NCBI GenBank assembly: GCA_041583495.1
Contig: JBFHFS010000094.1
Location: 1-10,940, forward strand
Origin: JBFHFS01 sp041583495
GTDB taxonomy: Bacteria; Bacteroidota; Bacteroidia; Bacteroidales; Marinilabiliaceae
Reading direction: 5' to 3'
Length of the DNA stretch: 10,940 nt
Shown here: positions 1-7,366 of the stretch, piece by piece
Layout of the letters: every line of letters starts with the position of its first letter
Position numbering within the stretch: position 1 is the stretch's first letter
Translations under genes and position numbers: made by a program
The notes under the pieces: model-generated
The model's input: the letters and a program-made list of their open reading frames with translations, nothing else
What the model was told of the DNA's origin: nothing
Database searches by the model: none

Positions 1-2625
1 ACTCAGGGTGCCTTTGGGCCCGGTAGTGGTTCAAGGGTGGTCATACGCGGGAATAACTCCCTGACGCAAAATAACCAACCCTTGTATGTGGTGGATGGTG
101 TGCCTATTGATAATTCCGGATATGGCTCTGCCAATTCCAATGATGTGGGGGCTTATTCCAAGACCGATTACGGAACCGGGGTGTCTGACATCAACCCGGA
201 TGATATTGCTTCTATTTCGGTATTGAAGGGTCCGAATGCTGCTGCTCTTTATGGCAGCCGTGCCGCTAATGGGGTTATTCTGATTACCACCAAAAAAGGG
301 GCCGCCCGAAAAGGATTGGGCGTAACGGTTTCTTCGAATATTACCTTTGAAACCCCGATGATACTTCCCGAGTACCAAAACGAATATGGACAGGGAACCC
401 AGGGTTTCATTCCCGGCACGCTGGACGATCTTAAGGAATCCAGTGGCAGCTGGGGTCCTGAAATGGATGGTTCCTCCCAGTTATACTGGACCGGCGAAAC
501 GCGGCCTTATAGTCCCCAGCCTGATAATGTTAAGGATTTCTTTAAAACAGGAAAGACCCTTATTACCAATGTGGCTCTGGATGGAGGTAGTGAAACGGCT
601 AACGTGCGTTTTTCCTATACCAATACCCACGCCAGTTCTATCCTTCCGAATTCCGGATTGGACAGGCACAACTTTAACCTAAGAGGATTCCTGAAAATGG
701 CTGATAAATTAACGTTGGATGCCAAGGGAACCTACTTCTTTCAGCGGGGGAAAAACCGCCCCACCCTGGGGACTGAAGGGGTGATGGCTCATTTGCTTGG
801 GATTCCCCGGAATGCCGACATCAATGATTATAAAAATTATCAGGATCCTGAAACGCTTAAGGCTGTTTCTCACTCCTCGTTGGGCGCGAACCCCTATTGG
901 ATGATGCTTAACGATCGCAGGGAAGACTGGCGGAACAGATTCCAGGGTTTCTTTAAAATTCAATATGAGTTTACCGATTGGTTGTCTGCTTTTATCAGAG
1001 TGGGGACCGATGTGGTTACTCAAAATATTGAAAACGTGGAGGCTTATGGACACTGGTACTATGCTCGTGGACGGTTTTCTTATAATCAGTACAACAGTAG
1101 TGAAACCAACGCCGATTTCCTTTTGACTTTTAACAAGCAGGTAACCGACAAGGTTAATGTAAATGCCAGCGTGGGCGGTAATCATCAATACTCTGATTCC
1201 CGGAGCATGCGGATTAACGGGGATAGCTTTCGTATTCCGGCCGGTCCGCCATTGTCTATTGCCGAGCAGGTGTTTTATGGATATTCGACGTTGAATAAGA
1301 AGAAGATCAATTCGCTTTACGGGACTGCCAGTCTGGGTTATGATAATTGGTTCTATCTGGATGCCTCTCTTCGTAACGATTGGTCCTCTACTTTACCTGA
1401 GGATAACTGGTCGTTTTTGTATCCTTCGGTCAGTGCATCCTTGCTTTTCAATGATCTTCTGGATATCAACAACAGCGTGCTGGACTTTTCCAAGCTGCGT
1501 GTTAGCTGGGCTCAGGTAGGGAACGATACCGATCCGTATAAACTATTTGATATTTACTCTATTGATAATGCCACAGACTCTTATCTGGGACTCACCACTA
1601 TGAGCCGAAGCGGGACCAAAAACAACCCCAATTTATTGCCCGAGGAGGTTAACTCATTTGAGATAGGAGGTGAGTTGAGATTTTTTGATAACCGGCTGTA
1701 TACCGACTTTAGTGTGTATAACATTAAATCGAAGGATCTTATTTTTGCGGTTCCCATCTCTGCCTCTACGGGTTATTCCGCAAGGGTGAGTAATGTGGGG
1801 GAAATCCAGAATAAGGGATTTGAGATCCTTATTGGGGGAAGCCCCGTTCGGAAGGCCGATTGGTCATGGGATGTGTCGGTTAACTTTTCAACCAATGAAA
1901 ATTCACTTAACGCATTGATCGAAGGGACCGATACTTATGAATTCGGGGTAACCAACAGTGGCAACATCATTGTTCAGGGTACCGTTGGTGGTGGCTTTGG
2001 CGATATTTACGGGACTACCTGGATGCGTTCTTCCGACGGGAAGATTATTGTGGATGAAATAGGGCGCCCCCGTGCTTCTTCCGAGAAAGTACATCTGGGG
2101 AATTATCAGCCCGATTGGGTGGGGGGTATTACCAATACCTTTAAATACAAGAATCTCACCTTGAATTTTCTAATCGATGCCCGTATTGGTGGAGAGGTTT
2201 ATTCAGGAACCGATGCGACGTTGGATAATGACGGTGTAAGTAAGCGCACCCTGTTGTATAGGGAAGAGGGGGTTGTGGTTGACGGGGAGACCGAGGCAGG
2301 TGTGACCAATGCAGCCGAGATTACTGCCGGCCAATACTGGTCCGCGGTGTCCGGGATTGGTTCTGAATATGTCTACGACCAAACCAATATCCGGGTTCGT
2401 GAGGCCTCCCTGATCTGGAATATCCCTTCCAGCATGATCAGTGGCACCTTTATTAAATCGGCTTCGATGGGTGTTGTGGCTCGTAACCTCTTCTTCATTC
2501 ACAAAGAGGTGGATAATTTTGATCCGGAGCTTAGTTCCAGTACCAGTAGTTTTTCACAAGGTATTCTTTACAATCCACTTCCTTCAAGCCGAAGCATCGG
2601 GTTTAATGTGAATATTAAGTATTAA
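1..2625 (+). CDS. SusC/RagA-family TonB-dependent outer-membrane receptor, 5'-truncated by the window edge
   Basis: This is the energy-dependent outer-membrane channel of a SusCD nutrient importer, driven by TonB-ExbBD. The reading frame is open from base 1, so the signal peptide, carboxypeptidase-like N-terminal domain and TonB-box region lie upstream; 874 residues are visible, and whole family members usually have about 1000-1100. The plug domain is clear: IRGNNSL (visible residues 15-21), YVVDGVPIDN (29-38), and DINPDDIASISVLKGP followed by AAALYGSRAANGVILITTKKG-type sequence (63-100). The rest is the beta-barrel, ending in GFNVNIKY with a terminal aromatic residue, as expected of an outer-membrane insertion signal. 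The susD partner starts 9 bp after the stop, so the two are surely co-transcribed. The substrate cannot be told from sequence, because no degradative enzyme, sensor or sigma/anti-sigma pair is in view. Family assignment is firm. Confidence 0.96.
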   Translation, partial: TQGAFGPGSGSRVVIRGNNSLTQNNQPLYVVDGVPIDNSGYGSANSNDVGAYSKTDYGTGVSDINPDDIASISVLKGPNAAALYGSRAANGVILITTKKGAARKGLGVTVSSNITFETPMILPEYQNEYGQGTQGFIPGTLDDLKESSGSWGPEMDGSSQLYWTGETRPYSPQPDNVKDFFKTGKTLITNVALDGGSETANVRFSYTNTHASSILPNSGLDRHNFNLRGFLKMADKLTLDAKGTYFFQRGKNRPTLGTEGVMAHLLGIPRNADINDYKNYQDPETLKAVSHSSLGANPYWMMLNDRREDWRNRFQGFFKIQYEFTDWLSAFIRVGTDVVTQNIENVEAYGHWYYARGRFSYNQYNSSETNADFLLTFNKQVTDKVNVNASVGGNHQYSDSRSMRINGDSFRIPAGPPLSIAEQVFYGYSTLNKKKINSLYGTASLGYDNWFYLDASLRNDWSSTLPEDNWSFLYPSVSASLLFNDLLDINNSVLDFSKLRVSWAQVGNDTDPYKLFDIYSIDNATDSYLGLTTMSRSGTKNNPNLLPEEVNSFEIGGELRFFDNRLYTDFSVYNIKSKDLIFAVPISASTGYSARVSNVGEIQNKGFEILIGGSPVRKADWSWDVSVNFSTNENSLNALIEGTDTYEFGVTNSGNIIVQGTVGGGFGDIYGTTWMRSSDGKIIVDEIGRPRASSEKVHLGNYQPDWVGGITNTFKYKNLTLNFLIDARIGGEVYSGTDATLDNDGVSKRTLLYREEGVVVDGETEAGVTNAAEITAGQYWSAVSGIGSEYVYDQTNIRVREASLIWNIPSSMISGTFIKSASMGVVARNLFFIHKEVDNFDPELSSSTSSFSQGILYNPLPSSRSIGFNVNIKY

Positions 2626-2634
2626 TAATATTAA

Positions 2635-4344
2635 ATGCCGTCTGTTATGAAACTATATAAGTTTTTATTTATGGTGTTGTTGGCCGGAACGTTGGTTCAA
2701 TGTACCAATGATTTTGTCGAAATCAATGTTAATCCTTCTGCGATCAGTGGGGAGGATATTTCGGCCAAATATTTTATTACTAAAAGTCAGATAAAATTAA
2801 TAGCCCCGGATCGTTATCCTTATTGGCGGGCTCATCTGATTCATGCCGACAGGTATGCCGGGCAGTTTTGTTTTGGCTTTTCCTCCTCCTGGTGGTCCGA
2901 CGAATTGGGCTATACCTACAATGGTGGTTATACCAATGCCGCCTGGGATTGGCTGGAAGGGTATACGGGGAATATTGTGACTTATCTGCAGCTGACCGGG
3001 GAGGGAGGCGACAGGGAGGATCCTCTTTATTATGCCACGGCGCTGGTTTTAAAAAGTCTCTATTATTCCTATTTTACGGATGTTTTTGGTGAAATTCCCT
3101 ATTCTGAGACCGGGAATCTGGATATCCTGTTGCCGAAGTTTGATACCCAAAAGGATATTTATCAGGGCATCATCAACGATTTGGATGAGGCCATGCAGCT
3201 CATTGGGAGTGCCTCCCGAACCGGAGAAGGCGCTGCCGACCTGGGAGGGAATGACTTGTTTTTTGGAGGAGATCTTCAGAAATGGAAAAAAATGGCCAAT
3301 ACCCTTAAGCTTCGCACTGCCCTGCGAGCTCTGGGTGCCACGGGCGCCGACTTTGCTTCATCGGCCATTTCGGAGGCGCTTGCCGCTCCGCTTCTTTCGG
3401 CCACGGATGAAAATGCCCTGTTGCCGAAAGATAATGTCATTAGTCAATGGAACAGTGCGTGTTATGGCGACGTGTGGTACAATTTCGGGGCGGGTTCTGA
3501 CTGGACCGTGAGTAATGAGGTGATTAATACGCTTCAGGATAATGATGACCCCCGACTTAATAAATATGCCCAGCCTGCTGTGGGAGGAAGTATTACCATT
3601 CCCTGGCCGGGTGCCGATAGCGAAACCATGTATATGAAGCGTAAAAACTTTATTTTGGCGGCTCTCGATGCTGCTGGTGTGAATTATACCGAGACATCGG
3701 TTGTTAACCAAACCTCCGGGAAGTCCGAATCGGTTGTAACCATGGCCGCCAATACCTATTATGTGGGACAGCCGGTCAGGTTGAGAGGTGAAATGGCCAA
3801 CTATGCCCGGTATGATTTCTTCAGCAAGCCGGCGCAATACATTATTCAGGCGAAGGGTGAAGGAGCTCCCATTGCCCCCGAAATCGTGCTGACCGTTGCC
3901 GAAGCTTACTTCTTACAAGCTGAAGCTGTCGCAAGAGGGGTCGGCTCGGGAGATGCCAATGCCCTTTATCGTCAGGGGCTTCGTCATGCCATGCTTTTGT
4001 GGGATGTAGACCAGGCCGATGTGGACAACTTTTTGGCCAATTCGCCCATGGCTAATTTAACCGGGACCAATGACCTTGAAAAAATAGCCGTTCAGCGATG
4101 GCTGGCCTATTATACCGAAGGATTCCAGGCGTGGGCGGTGGTTCGGGATCTTGGCTATCCCGCCGGACTGGCCGATGGGGTTGACGATCCGGAGATATTC
4201 GGGTTCGGAGATATCTCGGGCGAATATCCGCAAAGGATGAGGTATGGAACCAATGCATATTCAAGAAATAATGAAAACCTTCAGGTGGCTATTGGTCGGC
4301 AAGGAGCCGATGAACAAGACACCAAATTGTGGTTTGCCAAATAA
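2635..4344 (+). CDS. SusD/RagB-family substrate-binding outer-membrane lipoprotein
   Basis: This is the surface lipoprotein that caps the SusC channel and captures substrate. It has 569 residues, within the family range, and looks closest to the SusD-like_2 type. The signal peptide ends in a lipobox, LVQC, with Cys23 as the predicted lipidated residue. Family landmarks are YFTDVFGEIPYSET near residue 145, FDTQKDIYQGIINDLDEAM, WKKMANTLKLRTALR, VAEAYFLQAEAVARG in the helical repeat region, and a C-terminal PQRMRYGTNAYSRN segment followed by DTKLWFAK. An in-frame ATG at 2647 would give a more classical signal peptide starting MKLYKF. I kept 2635 because it follows an A/T-rich leader like other Bacteroidota starts, whereas 2647 is preceded by TCTGTT. 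The gene is second in the susCD operon and is followed by a terminator. Ligand unknown. Confidence 0.95.
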   Translation: MPSVMKLYKFLFMVLLAGTLVQCTNDFVEINVNPSAISGEDISAKYFITKSQIKLIAPDRYPYWRAHLIHADRYAGQFCFGFSSSWWSDELGYTYNGGYTNAAWDWLEGYTGNIVTYLQLTGEGGDREDPLYYATALVLKSLYYSYFTDVFGEIPYSETGNLDILLPKFDTQKDIYQGIINDLDEAMQLIGSASRTGEGAADLGGNDLFFGGDLQKWKKMANTLKLRTALRALGATGADFASSAISEALAAPLLSATDENALLPKDNVISQWNSACYGDVWYNFGAGSDWTVSNEVINTLQDNDDPRLNKYAQPAVGGSITIPWPGADSETMYMKRKNFILAALDAAGVNYTETSVVNQTSGKSESVVTMAANTYYVGQPVRLRGEMANYARYDFFSKPAQYIIQAKGEGAPIAPEIVLTVAEAYFLQAEAVARGVGSGDANALYRQGLRHAMLLWDVDQADVDNFLANSPMANLTGTNDLEKIAVQRWLAYYTEGFQAWAVVRDLGYPAGLADGVDDPEIFGFGDISGEYPQRMRYGTNAYSRNNENLQVAIGRQGADEQDTKLWFAK

Positions 4345-4368
4345 TTGGGTTGTTAATGTGCTTTTTTG

Positions 4369-4403
4369 AAGAGTTGCCTCCATGGGGGGCAACTCTTTTT
4401 TTT
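4369..4403 (+). terminator. Intrinsic terminator of the susCD operon
   Basis: The arm AAGAGTTGCCTCC (4369-4381) pairs with GGGGGCAACTCTT (4385-4397) over 13 bp with one G-U pair. If the tight ATG triloop opens, a 9-nt loop on a 10-bp stem remains. The stem runs into eight consecutive T (4396-4403). It lies 24 bp after the susD stop. Confidence 0.93.
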
Positions 4404-4430
4404 ATAAATTTTATCCGTATTTGTGTTCAG

Positions 4431-4442
4431 CGAACATGTTCG
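4431..4442. repeat. Perfect 12-bp palindrome, possible operator
   Basis: CGAACATGTTCG is fully self-complementary. It lies after the susCD terminator and about 110 bp upstream of the tdh -7 element. Two-fold symmetry is typical of dimeric regulator sites, but I cannot assign a regulator and it is far upstream for a repressor. It may be chance. Confidence 0.3.
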
Positions 4443-4526
4443 TTTCATGAGAAAATGAAGATAAAGAGGGTGTCTTCCTCGTTCAAAAACAATTCTCTTT
4501 TGCCTTATTAAACCTGACGTTTGTAG

Positions 4527-4557
4527 TTTTTTTAATCAGAGTAATCTAATATATTTG
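4527..4557 (+). promoter_or_regulatory. Bacteroidota-type promoter of tdh
   Basis: TATATTTG (4550-4557) matches the Bacteroidota -7 consensus TAnnTTTG exactly. Nineteen bases upstream, within a T-rich run, TTTT (4527-4530) matches three of four bases of the -33 TTTG element. Transcription would start near 4564, leaving a leader of about 60 nt. That leader contains a short hairpin, TTGGAG (4585-4590) with CTCCAA (4595-4600). Confidence 0.6.
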
Positions 4558-4626
4558 TGTTATTGAATTTTCTATTAAATTGTGTTGGAGTTGTCTCCAA
4601 TTCCCTTGTAAGAAATCTATTTTCGT

Positions 4627-5658
4627 ATGAAAACAATGAAAGCCCTTGTAAAATCTAATCCTGAAAAGGGGATATGGATGAAAGAAGTGCCCGTGCCAAC
4701 GGTTGGTGCCAACGATGTGTTAATTCGGGTAATTAAGACGGCCATCTGTGGTACCGATCTTCATATTTATAAGTGGGACGAATGGGCTCAGAATACCATT
4801 AAAACCCCCTTAACTATTGGTCACGAATATGTGGGATATGTTGCTGCGGTTGGATCGGAAGTGATCAGCGTAAAAGAGGGTGACCGCGTGACAGGTGAAG
4901 GACATATTGCCTGCGGACACTGCCGTAACTGTCGTCGTGGCAGACAACATATATGTGAAAAAACAGTTGGCATTGGCGTAAATATTGATGGTGCTTTTGC
5001 AGAGTATGTTAAGGTCCCATCCAATAATGTGATGAAGATTAACGAGAAGATTCCCGATGAAATCGTGGCCATAATGGATCCTTTTGGGAATGCTACCCAT
5101 ACCTCCTTGTCGTTTCCCCTGATTGGTGAAGATGTGCTGGTTACCGGTGCCGGGCTAATTGGCAGTATGTGCGTGGCGGTGGCTAAGTTTGCCGGGGCAC
5201 GTTATGTGGTGGCTACCGAAACGAGTGAATACCGGTCTGATCTGGCTAAAAAAATGGGCGCCACCCGTGTGGTTAATCCTCTGAAGGAGAGTCTGAGTGA
5301 TGTCGTTAAGGAGTTGGGAATGATAGGCTTTGACATCGGTCTGGAGTGCTCGGGATCCCCCGCAGCTTTTAATCAGATGTTGGATCACATGTACAATTCC
5401 GGAAAGATCTCCTTGTTGGGTATTTTGCCCTCCACTACAAAGGTAAATTGGAATACCATTATATTTAAGGGTTTGATGCTCAAGGGTATATATGGACGGG
5501 AGATGTTTGAGACCTGGTATCATATGGAGCAAATGCTCATGTCGGGGCTCGATCTGTCGCCCATGATTACCCACCGTTTACCCATCGATGAGTTTCAGAA
5601 GGGGTTTGAAATAATGGAAGAGGGCAATTGTGGAAAGGTAATTCTGAACTGGGATTAA
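4627..5658 (+). CDS. tdh: L-threonine 3-dehydrogenase, zinc-dependent (EC 1.1.1.103)
   Basis: This cytoplasmic enzyme oxidises L-threonine to 2-amino-3-ketobutyrate with NAD+; the product is normally cleaved by Kbl to glycine and acetyl-CoA. At 343 residues it is close to the 341 of E. coli Tdh and resembles it along its whole length as I remember that sequence. It belongs to the medium-chain dehydrogenase family. Catalytic zinc ligand candidates are Cys41 in AICGTDLH and His66-Glu67 in GHEY. The structural zinc site is Cys96, Cys99, Cys102 and Cys110 in ACGHCRNC...HIC. The Rossmann motif is GAGLIG (174-179), with acidic Glu198 placed to bind the NAD ribose. MDPFGNATHT, IKGIYGREMFETWY-like and GLDLSPMITHR segments are Tdh signatures. 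Met4 corresponds to the E. coli start; either start is possible. No kbl gene adjoins it. It is monocistronic, with its own promoter and terminator. Confidence 0.96.
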   Translation: MKTMKALVKSNPEKGIWMKEVPVPTVGANDVLIRVIKTAICGTDLHIYKWDEWAQNTIKTPLTIGHEYVGYVAAVGSEVISVKEGDRVTGEGHIACGHCRNCRRGRQHICEKTVGIGVNIDGAFAEYVKVPSNNVMKINEKIPDEIVAIMDPFGNATHTSLSFPLIGEDVLVTGAGLIGSMCVAVAKFAGARYVVATETSEYRSDLAKKMGATRVVNPLKESLSDVVKELGMIGFDIGLECSGSPAAFNQMLDHMYNSGKISLLGILPSTTKVNWNTIIFKGLMLKGIYGREMFETWYHMEQMLMSGLDLSPMITHRLPIDEFQKGFEIMEEGNCGKVILNWD

Positions 5659-5683
5659 AACAGAACGTTGACCTTATGATTGT

Positions 5684-5725
5684 TGGCGCGAGGTTCCTTT
5701 ATGGGCGACCCCGCGCCATTTTTAT
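5684..5725 (+). terminator. Intrinsic terminator of tdh
   Basis: TGGCGCG (5684-5690) pairs with CGCGCCA (5712-5718). After one A-C mismatch, GGT (5692-5694) continues the stem with ACC (5708-5710). The stem is followed by TTTTTATT. It lies 25 bp after the tdh stop and between convergent genes, so it may also slow transcription coming from the minus-strand gene. Confidence 0.88.
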
Positions 5726-5757
5726 TAAGTGGCCCAATGATGCTGGAGGCTACTTAA
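5725..5757 (-). terminator. Hairpin overlapping the 3' end of the DUF6132-like gene
   Basis: TTAAGTGGCC (5725-5734) pairs with GGCTACTTAA (5748-5757) as a 10-bp stem with one G-U pair and a 13-nt loop. It includes the minus-strand stop codon (5750-5752). It has no good U-run on the minus strand, so it would be an imperfect terminator or an mRNA 3'-end stabiliser acting together with the hairpin at 5684-5718. Confidence 0.45.
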
Positions 5758-5941
5758 ATGTCCAAACGATGCCAATAATGCTGCCGTAAGCCATGCTTCG
5801 CCATGGGTTGCTCGTGATGGGGCAACTTCCGGTGTTGCAGCCTATGAAATAATAATAAGCATATCCTAACAGTGCTCCAATTGAGATGCCCAGCAGGATC
5901 CTTAGCCAGCGGGGCATTTTTTTCTTTTCTGTTTTCTCCAT
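5750..5941 (-). CDS. Small membrane protein, DUF6132-like
   Basis: A 63-residue protein with a basic N-terminus (MEKTEKKKMPR), a glycine-rich hydrophobic segment at about 13-34 (LRILLGISIGALLGYAYYYFIG) and a second short hydrophobic segment at about 50-62. Between them is the conserved core GC-N-T-G-S-C-PITSNP, with Cys35 and Cys40 four residues apart. I recognise this core, GC.sGsCpITsNP followed by yGs..G, from small Bacteroidota proteins grouped as DUF6132; this is from memory, not a search. Function is unknown. The cysteine pair could carry a disulfide or take part in redox or metal chemistry, which is inference. The gene converges on tdh and has its own -7 element 38 bp upstream of the start codon. 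Confidence 0.82.
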   Translation of the reverse strand: MEKTEKKKMPRWLRILLGISIGALLGYAYYYFIGCNTGSCPITSNPWRSMAYGSIIGIVWTFK

Positions 5942-5978
5942 ATTTTAGTGCAGATGAAGTAATAAATTGATTCAAGGA

Positions 5979-6009
5979 CAAATATATTTAAAAATATAGA
6001 TATATAAAA
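5979..6009 (-). promoter_or_regulatory. Promoter of the DUF6132-like gene
   Basis: Read on the minus strand, TATATTTG (5986 down to 5979) is a perfect TAnnTTTG -7 element and is identical to the one before tdh. A TTTT at 6009-6006, nineteen bases further upstream, is a three-of-four match to the -33 TTTG. Transcription would begin near 5973, about 30 nt before the start codon. Confidence 0.6.
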
Positions 6010-6022
6010 ATGTATTGAATTT

Positions 6023-6054
6023 CTCCCCGGGGCTTGAGCCTTAAAAAAGGGGAG
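6023..6054. repeat. GC-rich inverted repeat between divergent promoters
   Basis: CTCCCC (6023-6028) and GGGGAG (6049-6054) are perfect inverted repeats 20 nt apart. They enclose smaller complementary pairs (GGC at 6031-6033 with GCC at 6038-6040, and CCTT with AAGG). This is a GC-rich island in a very A/T-rich stretch, with no T-run suited to termination. Its role is unknown. Confidence 0.3.
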
Positions 6055-6058
6055 GGTG

Positions 6059-6089
6059 TTTGAAAATCAAAATTTTCAGGCTTACTTTG
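6059..6089 (+). promoter_or_regulatory. Promoter of the secreted-protein gene, with inverted repeat in the spacer
   Basis: TTTG (6059-6062) is separated by 19 bp from TTACTTTG (6082-6089), a seven-of-eight match to TAnnTTTG. Transcription would start near 6095, about 20 nt before the ATG at 6116. The inverted repeat TGAAAAT-CAAA-ATTTTCA (6061-6078) starts inside the -33 element and fills most of the spacer, which is where a repressor would block the polymerase. Confidence 0.5.
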
Positions 6090-6115
6090 AAATGGTATTG
6101 ATTTGATGGTTAGAA

Positions 6116-7333
6116 ATGAGACAGTGTATCTTACCCTATTTTTTTGCAGGTTTTTTGTGGTGTGTATCCGGCCTGGCATCCGCCCAAACCCTCTCGCCCC
6201 AGCAATTGGTTGACGAGTGGACTGGTTTTCAGAAAGCCGATGACAATGAGAAGAATTTCAGGATGGCTTCCTTGCTGAGCGGGATGGAGGATGTGATGCA
6301 AAACCAGTATTTGGATAGTATTCCTGTGACTTTTTTGCCCGGTTGGCGGGTAGCCAAAGCTTCCAATAATGCTTTCGGTGTTTTTTATGCTTTGGTTCCC
6401 GGTGAGATACAGCCTGCCCGTTTGCTGTATGGTTACCTTCATCCCGGGAGGAATGAAGCACTTGTGTTTTGGCGAAAGTTAAAAAGGGCGACTTATCCCG
6501 ATTCTCTGCAGGTATCCGTTCAGGCTAACCAGGATACGGAGGCTGATTATTCATTGACTTTTCGTTCAGGGAGTGAAATTCTGCTTGAAATTCCTGATGT
6601 GGAGATGTTTGTACTTTCCGAGCGCCTTTCCCGTAATCGCGATGATGTTCGGAAAAAGGAACTGTCCGACTCCCTTGCCATAAAGGCCATGGGGCTGATG
6701 GCTCAACCTCAATGGTTTGGGAGTTCTTTCCCGGGATTTGAAAAACTCTCTACAGTAGTTTCTGCGGATGGGGTGTTGAAGCTGGTAACCTGGAATGTGG
6801 AGGATCGCATGGGGAATCATTCCTTTTATGGTGTGGCAGGCGTTAAACAAGACGGGTTGATAAAAGTGTTTCGGCTAAATGATCATCGGGATCAGGTCCG
6901 CTCGCCCGAATATTCGACCCTGGACCCCGGCAGGTGGTATGGAGCACTCTATTACACGATTGTCACAACCCGCTATAAGGGGGATGCCTTTTATACCTTA
7001 TTGGGGTATAACGGGAACGATGCTTTTTCCCGTATTCGGGTGGTCGAGGTGGTTACGCTGTCAGATGATGGCGAGCCACGCTTCGGGGCGCCCATTTTTG
7101 AGACCGGAGGCCGTAACTGGCGGAGGATGATTTTTGAATACAGCAATCAGGCCAGTATGGTGCTCCGCTACGATGAGCGTTCAAAAGTGATTGTAATGGA
7201 TCATTTAGCCCCCATGGAACCAGGTTATCAGGGTAATCGCAAATATTATGGTCCCGATTTATCCCTGGATGCCCTGACCTTTAAAAAGGGCGTTTGGGTT
7301 CTGAGTCAGGATGTGGATTTCCGGAATCGGTAG
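6116..7333 (+). CDS. Secreted protein of unknown function
   Basis: A 405-residue protein with a cleavable signal peptide: hydrophobic residues 4-22 and a probable signal peptidase I site ASA|QT after Ala23. No lipobox or further membrane segment is seen, so it is probably periplasmic or outer-membrane associated. I do not recognise a named domain. The N-terminal third (24-150) is mixed helix/strand. The C-terminal half is richer in aromatic residues and strand-like: LVTWNVED (near 224), RWYGALYYTI (near 280), FYTLLGYNGND (near 300), FEYSNQASMVLRYDE (near 340), and a closing KYYGPDLSLDALTF...GVWVLSQDVD stretch. That last motif resembles the ends of Bacteroidota hypothetical proteins I have seen, but I cannot name the family. 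The gene appears monocistronic: it has its own promoter and is followed 20 bp later by the riboswitch promoter, with no obvious terminator between. Confidence 0.85.
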   Translation: MRQCILPYFFAGFLWCVSGLASAQTLSPQQLVDEWTGFQKADDNEKNFRMASLLSGMEDVMQNQYLDSIPVTFLPGWRVAKASNNAFGVFYALVPGEIQPARLLYGYLHPGRNEALVFWRKLKRATYPDSLQVSVQANQDTEADYSLTFRSGSEILLEIPDVEMFVLSERLSRNRDDVRKKELSDSLAIKAMGLMAQPQWFGSSFPGFEKLSTVVSADGVLKLVTWNVEDRMGNHSFYGVAGVKQDGLIKVFRLNDHRDQVRSPEYSTLDPGRWYGALYYTIVTTRYKGDAFYTLLGYNGNDAFSRIRVVEVVTLSDDGEPRFGAPIFETGGRNWRRMIFEYSNQASMVLRYDERSKVIVMDHLAPMEPGYQGNRKYYGPDLSLDALTFKKGVWVLSQDVDFRNR

Positions 7334-7334
7334 A

Positions 7335-7361
7335 TTTGCATCGAAAAAAATTGTAAATTTG
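7335..7361 (+). promoter_or_regulatory. Promoter of the B12-importer operon
   Basis: TAAATTTG (7354-7361) is a perfect TAnnTTTG -7 element. The only TTTG upstream (7335-7338) is 15 bp away, shorter than the usual 19 or so, so the -33 part is weak. The predicted start site (about 7367) coincides with the first paired base of the riboswitch P1 stem, which supports the assignment. Confidence 0.6.
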
Positions 7362-7366
7362 TGCGG

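Noticed and set aside
709..1188. 159-codon open frame on the minus strand inside the susC-like gene
   Set aside because: It lies wholly antisense to a clear TonB-dependent receptor sequence, shows no recognisable motif and has no promoter; it is a by-product of codon use.
3358..3837. 159-codon minus-strand open frame inside the susD-like gene
   Set aside because: The sense frame is a full-length SusD homolog with family motifs across the same region; the antisense product has no recognisable features.
4431..4442. Reading CGAACATGTTCG as a LexA/SOS box
   Set aside because: The Gram-positive box has four bases between GAAC and GTTC; here there are two, and no SOS gene is nearby.
5155..5574. 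139-codon minus-strand open frame inside tdh
   Set aside because: Antisense to the strongly conserved Rossmann and C-terminal parts of threonine dehydrogenase; no independent support.
5754..5981. 75-codon minus-strand frame overlapping the DUF6132-like gene
   Set aside because: It is a different frame of the same strand. The 63-residue frame carries the recognisable GC...CPITSNP core and two hydrophobic segments, whereas this one does not.
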